A program made the translations under genes and the position numbers. The notes beneath the pieces were generated by a model. The model made no database searches, had not been told where the DNA came from, and saw nothing but the letters and a program-made list of their open reading frames with translations. Shown piece after piece: positions 24,232-34,300 of a stretch of 64,000 nucleotides of DNA (position 1 is the first letter of the stretch; every line of letters starts with the position of its first letter). The stretch spans positions 186,001-250,000 of the forward strand of contig NZ_JAWDIX010000001.1 of the NCBI RefSeq assembly GCF_032380675.1. Reading direction: 5' to 3'. The DNA comes from Anaerolentibacter hominis (GTDB taxonomy: Bacteria > Bacillota > Clostridia > Lachnospirales > Lachnospiraceae).

Positions 24232-24711
24232 ATGACCGGAAGAGAGGTGTTCTATACGACTGATACAACAACTTTTCAGACTGTTCTGTTCGGTTACAGC
24301 CCAAGACAGATTCTCTCCTATCTGGAGCAGCTGTCAGAGGCTATGGAGGAAGAAGAGCAGGAGTATAAAACCCGCCTGGCGCAACAGCAAGAGCAGCTGC
24401 AATTTTATAAGACAAGATATGAAGAACTGGGAGAGACGGTCAGTACATTCCGGTCTTTTATGCTGTACCGGGAGAAGGAACAAAAAAGGATGGAGCAGGA
24501 CATAAAGAAGCTGTCGGATGAGCTTAGGGATGCATACAACCAGGTAGAGCTGTGCCGGCAGAGGGAGGCAGACGGACAGCCCGATGAGGATGCCTCATAT
24601 GATGAGACGGAGGCTGCCCGTGAGGAGGAGGGTCTCCGGATGCGGTTAATTGAATTGAGAGATTTCTGCGGGATGATACTGCGGCAATTAGAGATGCAGG
24701 ATGGGATATAG
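24232..24711 (+). CDS. DivIVA-like coiled-coil protein, first gene of the surface operon
   Basis: 159 residues, acidic and Gln/Glu-rich. The N-terminus (TTFQTVLFGYSPRQILSYLE) resembles the membrane-binding start of DivIVA/GpsB proteins, where an F...GY motif precedes a long coiled coil; here the coil covers about 35-115. DivIVA proteins settle on curved membrane at poles and septa, so this one could place the surface machinery, but that is inference. The ATG at 24232 has no ribosome site; the in-frame GTG at 24247 has GGAAGAG just before it and may be the true start. The stop is directly followed by the next start. Confidence 0.7.
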   Translation: MTGREVFYTTDTTTFQTVLFGYSPRQILSYLEQLSEAMEEEEQEYKTRLAQQQEQLQFYKTRYEELGETVSTFRSFMLYREKEQKRMEQDIKKLSDELRDAYNQVELCRQREADGQPDEDASYDETEAAREEEGLRMRLIELRDFCGMILRQLEMQDGI

Positions 24712-25260
24712 ATGTCGGAGGAAATCAGGGGCCAATTGAAGCTTCAATTATTGCTGGAGAAGAAGAAATACAGGAGAAGGCATATCCGCAGAAGCCTGAT
24801 TCTGACAGGAACACTGACAGTAATTTTATTGGGGATTGTCATTATCATGAATGTAGTAATCGGCATCGATATGGTTTCCGGAGAATCCATGTATCCGTCG
24901 TTGCGAAGCGGAGATATCATTTTTTACCGGCGGGGAGGAAGCCTGGCGAGCGGAGATGTCGTAGTGTTTCAGCAGGACGGAGAGGATCTGGTAAAGCGGG
25001 TAGCGGCTGTTCCGGGTGATACAGTCGAGATTGACGGCAGGAGCGGGAGAGTTATCGTGAATGGGCAGATGATCCAGGAACCGTACGTGATTGAGGCGGA
25101 TGAGACAGAAATCTCGATTCCGCTGACTGTGCTGGATAATCATTACTTTGTTCTGGGAGATAACCGGGAGATATCGGTGGACAGCAGAGACCAGAAGGTG
25201 GGCACAGTGCCCGCAGATCATATCCGCGGGAAAGTATTCCTGGTTCTGCGGAGAGAATAG
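24712..25260 (+). CDS. Type I signal peptidase dedicated to the surface operon
   Basis: 182 residues with one membrane span (about 29-51) and an outer catalytic domain. The nucleophile is Ser59 in SGESMYPSL and the general base Lys95 in DLVKRVAAVPGD; box E is VLGDNREISVDSRD. The Ser/Lys pair makes it a prokaryotic (Lep/SipS) type, not the SipW/ER type with Ser/His. Its place between a coiled-coil protein and secreted subunits suggests that it processes the products of this operon. The gene starts immediately after the previous stop; 74 bases separate it from the giant gene. Confidence 0.92.
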   Translation: MSEEIRGQLKLQLLLEKKKYRRRHIRRSLILTGTLTVILLGIVIIMNVVIGIDMVSGESMYPSLRSGDIIFYRRGGSLASGDVVVFQQDGEDLVKRVAAVPGDTVEIDGRSGRVIVNGQMIQEPYVIEADETEISIPLTVLDNHYFVLGDNREISVDSRDQKVGTVPADHIRGKVFLVLRRE

Positions 25261-25334
25261 CGGATAGGAATAGATAAAGAGCAGACGCAAACTATGGCAG
25301 GATATGTACAGAAAATATTGGAGGACGAGGACAC

Positions 25335-28300
25335 ATGAGCCGAATCATGCTGAAGATGAAATCACAGAAGAAGGGAATCACAATTGTCACAGCTCTATTG
25401 CTGACGACGGCGCTGTTGACAGCGGTTATTTTGTATAACATAGGAATAGCCAGGGCCCGGACGGAGGGAGAGGTGGAAATTGCTTCCTATGAAGATCTGG
25501 ATCGGTATCTGGTGGATACGGACAGCCCGGAGTATAATCCCGGGGGAACCTATATCCTGACTGCGGATTTGGATGTGAGCGGGCTGGGCCAATCGATTGG
25601 GAATAATTACCGGCCCTTTACCGGGATACTGGATGGGGACGGGCATGTGCTAACAGGCCTGAACAGGCCTCTTTTTGGTGTGGCCGAAGGTGCAAAGATT
25701 GAGAACCTGCTGCTGGACGAAGTGAAGATACAGTATCCGGCTACCTATTACGATGGGGAAAGATACGTGGACGGGTACGCGGCACTTGCCGCATATGTGA
25801 CGGATAGCCAGATCAGAACCTGCGGAGTGATAGGAGAGGGCTATATATACGATCCTGTTGAGAGTACATTTGAGACAGAGCCGGAGAAGGCAGAACTGCC
25901 TGAAGAAGACCAGACAGACGGGCAGCTGAAGGAAAAACCAGAAGATGAAGAAGGAATGCAGCCCGATATAAAACCAGGTGAAGGAGAGAACGCCGACCTC
26001 GGGACAAAGCCGGAGGAAGGAGAGACCGCCGACCCCGGGACAAAGCCGGGGGGAGGAGAGACCACTGACCCTGAGACAAAGCCGGAGGGAGGAGAGATCA
26101 CCGACCCTGAGACAAAGCCGGAGGGAGGAGAGACCGCTGGTACCGGAACAAAGCCGGAAGAGGGAGAAACTGCCGACCCCGGAACAAAACCGGAGGGAGG
26201 AGAGACCGCCGGTCCCGGGACAAAGCCAGAAGAAGATGCAGTCCAGCCTGATACATCGTCTTCTGATAAGGAAGATGCAATCCAGCTGGATGCGCCGTCG
26301 GGGAGCGCAGCGGGGGAAGAGAGCGGGACAGAGTCAGAAGACAGCCAGACGCAGGGAGAGATGAAGGGTTTGCCGCAGGATCTGGTCCATGTGGGAATAC
26401 AGACAGCGGGCAGCATGACCGGGACTCCCGCACAGCCGGAGGAAGGCCAGGGCCAAGATGCGGCTGGGAACGACAGCCCTGATCCGGAAGAAGAAAGGAA
26501 GGAACCGGCAGCTGAGGAGAAGGCAGACGGGGAGAGCGATAAAAAGGATGAAACTCCAAAGGAAGATAAACCATCTTCGGGGGAGGGAGAAATAGATAAC
26601 GGTCACGAAGGAAATAAGGATAATGCCTCCGGAGAGCAGGTGGATGATATACCGGAAACAAAGCCTGGTGAAGAACAGAAGGAAGAGAAGCCGGAGATTC
26701 CCGATGAGGATAAAGAAGGGCTTTTGCCGGATGTTATCAATGGAATGGAACCGGTGGAGAGAAACTTTATCCTGGTACAGGCAGAGGCAATCCGTGCCGG
26801 GGGACTAGTTGCCCAGGCAGGAGGAGAAAGCCTGATTTCAAACTGTTTTGTTCTTATTACAATGGGGGATGGACGGACGGTACAGCAGGGAACGGACGTA
26901 CTGGCCGGAGGCCTGATTTCCTTTATCGGTGAAGATGCAAGAGTTGAGAACAGCTACTCTACAGGCTTGCTGGATGTGGGCAGAGCCGGAGGCTTTGCGG
27001 GAGAAAATCAGGGGATAATCCAGAATTGTTTCACGACAGCAACCCTTGGGCTCAGCTGCGAGAGTAAAGCAGCTTTTAGTGCCGCAGACAGCGGTGAACA
27101 GCCGGGATGTGCCTACGATATACAGATGGCCTGCGCGGGGGACAACGGCGCCGAGGGCATTACTACTGCGCAGATGATCGGTTCTGGCGCCCAGGTACCC
27201 GGGGGCAGCTGGTACCGCACAGAGAATGCCTACCCGCAGATTGATTATTTCGCCGGGAATGAGAACCGGACATTGCAGCTGCGGTCAAAAGCATCGGCGG
27301 TGGCAATCCTGCTGCCGGAGAATACCAGCCTGGACGGTGTACTGATACCGGAGGGGGAAGCCGCGGAGATAGAACTGCCGAAGGAGATTGATGGAGAAGA
27401 AATCAGATGGAGCGCGGACGGGGATGTAAGAATTACGGAGGAGGGGAAGGCGGTTCTGGATATTCCCGGAGCTGAGAATGGAGAACAGGATACAGAGGAG
27501 AGCCAGCCGGAATCCGGTCCGGAGAATGAGGCCGGGACGGATATACTGCCCTTCGGGATGCTCAGTAAAAGCCTGGGAACAGCCTCTCTGCCTGACGGAC
27601 CGGTCCCATTGTCGTCCGGGAAACTGGAGGACGAAGGGCTGGCTGTTTCGGAGGAGAGTGTCATAGGGGAAAGTGAACCGGCGGAGGGAGAAGCGCATAT
27701 AGTCTCCGGTTCTATTACTGCTACGCTTGATACAGTATCCCGTACCAGGAGTTTAAGTGCTTCTGCAGTCCCCAGGGCATTGTATGCAGATTGGTTTGCG
27801 GTGGGTGAAGCTGTTTATAATGGAACACTTACAGGAACAGGTTTCCTGCCAACCGGAAGCGGAACAGAGTCTGATCCCTGGATAATAGGGACACCGGAGG
27901 CCATGGCGACTCTGGCATTTAGGATGAAGAATGGTATCGTGGCTGCCTGCTCTCTTAAGCTGACTAATGATATCGACCTGACCGGAGAGGACTATGGCGG
28001 ATCGGAATCTGTCCCTCTGCTGTGGAACGGATTTTCTATCTTTACCGACGCTATCTTCGAAGGAAATAATATGACGGTCAGCCATATGAGAATAATAGAG
28101 GCTGCAACTGCGTCAAGGGTCGGCTTTATCGGGGGCGCTGCAAACTCCACGATACGGAACCTGAATCTGGATGAGAGCTGTCTTATCGAGATAGCGGAAG
28201 GAGGACCATCATCGGGCGCCTGTTCTATAGGGGGACTGACCGGAGAGGGGGCGGGGAATCTTATCATTGATAACTGTAATATAGCGACTCAGATCCGGGT

Positions 28301-31300
28301 AGGGACCGGGGCGGCAGTGACAAGCAGCAATAAATGCTACATAGGCGGGATAGTAGGCCAGGACCAGGGTAACATCACCGTAACAAACTGCAGCCGCCCG
28401 GCAGGCGCGGATATAATAATATACGATGCCGCTGGTTATAACATAGCCTGCGGTGGACTGGTCGGATATCTTTACCCTCAGAGCAGGGTGATAAACTGTT
28501 ATGTGACCGGGAATATAACAGAAACAAAGGGAGGAAGAACACTGGGAGGTATTGCCGGTGTGATGAATAGCGGGAGTCTGGATTTTGTTTCTATGGAAAA
28601 CTGTTACTATTTCGGAACGATAACCAGAACGGACAATACAGCAGGATCCCTTGTCGGAAAATGCAGCGGGACGATTCAATATTGTTATACGGCTGGAAGC
28701 GCTACCCAGGTAGGATCAGGTCAGGCGACGTTAAACCACTGCGGTGCAGTTAGGCCGAGTAGCGGAGGTGGGTTCGAGCCGATTGCAGCCGGGGACGGAT
28801 ACTTAAGTACCGCAGGCACACTGAGAGAGAACCTGGATGCTTATGTAACAGCAGCCAATCAGACGAATGCTGGATTTTTACCCTGGAGGGAGGCAAGAAG
28901 CGGGGAGAACAAGGATTGGCCGGTGTTCCGGAGGGAGTATGGCAAGTGGGCCGACGCAGCGGAAGCGGTAGAAAGCGGGGCACTCAGAAGCCTGCGCCCT
29001 TCCCAGACGGGAACGCGGGAAGATCCGTTTCAAATCGGGACTGCGGAGGCATTGGCCTGGTTTGCCAGTATGGTAAATAATGGAACGCTGGGTGCGGAAA
29101 ACCAGAATGTGGTTGTGACGGCAGATCTGGATCTTTCAGGAGATATCTATGCGCCTGGCGGCGGCACGGACGTCCTGAGCTGGGAACCGATCGGGACGGA
29201 CACGCATCCCTATCAGGGTACCTTCTATGGGGGCGCCCACCGGATCGATCAGATGACTATATATCTTAACCAGACTTCAGGGGGGATAAACGAGGGAAAC
29301 AGTATCGGCCTTTTCGGCGTGGCGGCTGGAAACGTGCAGCTAAGTTCGCTGGAAGTAAGGGGAAGTATAAATAATTCAGGAATTGACCTGATGGTAGATA
29401 GCTATACGGGAGGCGTCATAGGACGTATAAAATCGTCGGCCCAGGTGACTCTGACCAATTGCTCTTATATCGGAGAATTAAGAGAGGGAGCCGTTTACGG
29501 AGGCGGCCTTTTCGGCTGTGCGGAGGCAGGAAGCACGGTTACCTGTAAAGGAAGTTTTTCTGCCCTGCAATTAAAAGACAGCGAGATAATATATGGAGGC
29601 GCAAATGGCTGGGCCGATTCTTCTGTAGCATTCAGCGGGGAACTCTGGTATCTTCTGGATGTTGTAGTTGGCGGGGTTGATGTTCCATCGAACCACGGGT
29701 ACGATTCGGGAGCCATGTCTTCGGAGGAGCTTGTTCAATCGATGAATATGTCTGGCGAAACCGAACTGTGGCAAAAGGAACAGAACCTCACGTTTGAACG
29801 GGAACTTCTGGCATTGGGGACCGCAGACTGGTCCGATGTCGGGCGTGAGATTGAGGCGGGAGTGCTGTGGTCGAAGCCTCAGGGGACAGGGACACCAGCG
29901 GAACCGTTTCAGATCAATACACCGGGGCAGCTGGCCTGGCTGAGCCTTGCAGTGGCAGACGGTCTGGCCTCCAATGGGACAAACGCCCTTCTTGCGGCAG
30001 ATCTGGAATTGTCGGGAATAGGATACGGGGGTACATTCGCTGAGCCTCTGTCGTGGATACCGATTGGAATTGGGGCGAAACCATATACAGGAAGTACATT
30101 TGACGGGAATCAGCACACCATCAGCAGAATGTATAGCGAAGTGACAGAGAGGAACGGTATCGCCGCAGGCGGACTGTTTGGCATAACAAGCGCGAGCTGT
30201 ATAAAGAATGTGACGATGGATGGGTCCTGTACCGCGGAGCCGGGGACCTATGCGGGCAATGCGGAAATCTTCCTCGGGGGACTGACAGGACAGGGGAATG
30301 AGAATACATCGATATTAAATTGTAATATCAGTACTTCCGTCAAAAACGGCACGGCCGCAGCAGGGAAATATGGCGGAATTGCCGGCTCTCTGTCGGGGAG
30401 TGTTGTGCGCAACTGCAGCCGGCCGGCGGGTTCGGCTATTACTATAACCGGAACGCTGGCGGCGAATGCCTATGTGGGGGGCATCGCAGCGGAGGTCAAG
30501 ACCGGCGCCGGGGTGGAGAACTGTTATATGACCGGAGACCTGACTCTGCCCGGCAATACTGTCGCCTGGGCAGGCGGAATTGCGGGAGATGCGCAGGGCG
30601 GAACCATCCGAAATTGTTATACGACTTTGGAAGTATATTCCGGTAATAACTGGGGCAGTATCGCAGGGACCGGGACAATCACTGCGTGCTATGGAAAGAT
30701 TAGTCCTTTGGTTGGCGCAACAGGAACTGCAAAGTCCTGCGGAACCTTTCAGAACCCATCAGATGCGGTGGAAGGACTGGAGGAGGGACAGACCCTGATT
30801 GTGCCAGGCGGTGATTTGAAACAAAATCTCAACAGGGAGGCAATACAGCTGCAGCAGAGAGCAGGTGCGGAGGTTACCTATTCTGGGTGGCAGACATCAG
30901 AAGGAATAAACGGAGGCTATCCGATTTTTGGGTCGGCGGCGCTTGATTGCGTGGAGAGTTGGGGAGATGTGGGGTATGCACAGACGAAGGAAGGCCTGGA
31001 GAACACCACAGTTTCCTTACCCGGAGGCGGGACAGCTCCAGCCCTTCACTGGAATGGAACTGCTTGGGAGGTGGCGTCACCGGAGGCACTTGCCTGGCTG
31101 GCGTTTCAGATCAATACGCTGACACAGGAGGAATTCAACACGGCATACACCGGGTCTGACATGAAGCTGCTCATGGATATCAGCCTGATCGGAACCGAAT
31201 ATGGGGGCAGTGCAATGGCTCCTCTCGCCTGGGAGCCGATGGGGATTAAGGGTACCGGTGCTATAACGGCATCGCCCTATGCTTATCAGGGAACTCTGGA

Positions 31301-34300
31301 CGGTCAGGGCCATAGCATAGAAGGCATGAGAGCAGCAGGCGGTGCGGATTCTGCATCAGGATCATACCTCTACGGCGGTTTCATCGGTGTGTTGCTAAAC
31401 GGCACGATAAAATCCCTGACATTGAAGGATGCGGCGGTTACAGGCTATTGGAAGACTACGGCGGGCGCTTTTGCGGGTTATATGAGGGGTTCTGTGCTGG
31501 AAGACTGCACCTTAGACGGAACAGTGAACCTGGATCTGCCGGAGACAAACTCAGTCGGCGGTTTCGTCGGCAGCAGCACGGGTGCAGCGGCAGCAAGAAA
31601 TACAATTACCCGCTGTGAGAACAGAGCTTCGGGCGTCATAAGAGGAACAGCGGTGGGGGGCATCTGCGCCACAGGTGCATATACAACAGTAAATGGCTGC
31701 AGCAAGGGGCCTGGCATCCAGATTGAAGGTGAGAACTTTGCCAGCGGCCTGGCTGCAATATCTAGTAATAGTACCTGGACAAACTGTGATGTGCAAGGTA
31801 ATCGTGTGAATTCTACCGGCACCAAGGGGGTGGCCGGCGGCCTAATCGGCCAGATGGGGGTCAATTCCACTGTCAGCAAATGCTATAACAAGGGGACTGC
31901 CGTCTACGGGGAGGTTAACGCCGGCGGCCTGGCGGGGGTAGTTAATGGCAAGATGATCGAGATAAACGGCAGTTACAGCGTTGCGGAGGTAACAACGGGC
32001 AGCACCGGTATTGCGGGAGGGCTGGTTGGAGAGGGAAAAGGTAGTGCAACTACGATAACCATCACGAGCTGCTATAGCGTGTGTCAGGCGGCAAAACTGC
32101 TGCATGGAGGAACCCTGGGGACCTGGACGATCACAGACAGCTTCTATATGGCTGATACAACTGCAGACAACGAGGATGGCTCGCTGGCCCGCACAGACGC
32201 ACAGATGCGCAACTGGTATGTACCATACCGGCTCAATGGCAGTCATTACGTGGGGGATGCAGCTTCAACTGCACAGACGACATGGACACTGGACGGCAGC
32301 GGCAGTTCGAAGACGAACGGCGGCTACCCGGTCTATGGAGATTTAGCTGCCCTTACCAGCTGGAGTGATGTGGGACAGAGGCAGACGGAAGAGGAATTAA
32401 AGGCTTCTGCGGTTACCCTTTCGGGCGGCGGTTCTGCAAATGCGCTGTCCGGCAGCGGCACCAGTTCAGATCCCTGGAAGATTGCTACGCCGGAAGCGTT
32501 GGCCTGGTATTTTTACAAAACCAATAGTGATCCTGCTTATCGGGATGACGCGGTGGCTTTAATAGATGAGATTGATCTCTACGGAACCGACCATACCGGC
32601 AGAGATTCTGCTAATGGCATTACAGATGCCCTGAGCTGGATACCGGCTGCAGCATTTACCGGGGTGTTTGACGGCGGCGGCCATACACTTGAACACCTGT
32701 ACCGAACAGGAAGCCAGGATCGTATCGGAGGAGTATTCGACACGGTACTGGGAAACGCGGTGGTCCGGAATCTGCGGCTCGGGACGGGCCTGGTGAAGGG
32801 CGGCGCGTCCGCAACGGTCGGGGGCATTGCCGCAACGGCCGGAGAGACAGTTACATTATTGAATGTCTGGAACTGTAACACGCAGGTACAGGGGGAAGAC
32901 ACGATGGGCGGTCTCATCGGTACTCTGTCCGGGACGATCGACATGCAGTGCTGCATCAATCAGGCGCCTGTGTCAGGTACCGGCAGCACCGGTGCGGGCC
33001 TGATTGGCAATGCAGCAGGCGGCGGAACAATAAAAAACTGCGCTAACCTGGGTAAAATAGAGAACCAGGCGGGTATTTCAGGAGGTATTGCAGGCTCGTC
33101 TTCTGGCAGCCTTACGATACAAAACTGCTATAATGCAGGCCTGATTTCTGCTGGGGGAACCGGCCGCAGCTACTGTGCAATCAGCGGCGGAAGTGCAGCA
33201 GTGACAAATTGTTACTACGATAAAACGGCATCTGGCACGGCTCTGAATATGGATAAGGGAGAGCAGGCGCTGTTAACACAAGTGATGACAGCGAAGATAC
33301 TTCCGAGCTTGCTGAACGACGGCTTGGCAGGAGAGAATCTCTGGGTTATGGACAGCAATGTTACACCGGTTAATAATGGCTACCCGGTCTTCGGCACGGC
33401 TGCGGAGGCGGTCAACATTCAAAGCTGGAGTGACGTAGGAAGTCTGGCGAATGCCCCGGAAAGCGGGGATGGAACCTCCGGAAATCCATGGCAGATTGCT
33501 ATACCGGAGGAATTGGCCTGGCTGATGTATCAAGTGAATTCGGCTGTTTTGGATGAGAGCCATCAGAATGCGAAACTTACCGGGGACATTGATCTTACCG
33601 GGGCCGCTTATGGCGGTACAGGGGCACAGCCGCTCGCGTGGGAACCCATTGGGACAGAAAGACCGGATAATCCCTATAAAAATTCGGTGTTTGATGGAGG
33701 AGGGTTCACGGTAGACTACCTATATATTAGCAGCAGCTCAGATTATACCGGGCTTTTTGGCATTATTTCCGGAGCTACGGTTCAACATCTGGGAGTCGGC
33801 GCGAACTCCAGCATTTCCGGAAGGTTTGGTGTTGGAGGAATAGCAGGATCGCAGAAGAACGGCCTGATTCAGGACTGTTGGAATCAAGCGTCGATTACAG
33901 CTAGTGTGCAGGCGGGCGGAATCGTCGGATCACTTACCGGTAACGGTACGGTTCAGAAATGCTGGAACAGCAGCGCCATCCAAATATCCGGAGACTCCTC
34001 GGGCAGCGCCGGAATCGTCGGCCTGGCAGGCACTAATGTAATGGAAGAAATACAGACGGTGTCCGACTGCTACAATACAGGGAATGTGAAACAGCCTGCG
34101 ACCGCCAACACACACTATGTAAGCGGCATTGTATGCGCGTACGGTAATGTCGTCGTAACAAATTGTTACAATGCAGGTAAGATTGATGAGAATAACAATA
34201 GCGGATATGGGATCAGCGACGCCAGCAGCGGGGTAAGCAACTGTTACACAGTGAAAGGTTATGCGGCAAATCCCGGCGAAGGAGCGAAGGAGATAACTGT

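Noticed and set aside
24712..25260. SipW-type signal peptidase with TasA-like fibre proteins
   Set aside because: The catalytic base is Lys (DLVKRVAAVPGD), not the His of SipW, and the secreted proteins lack TasA/camelysin motifs.
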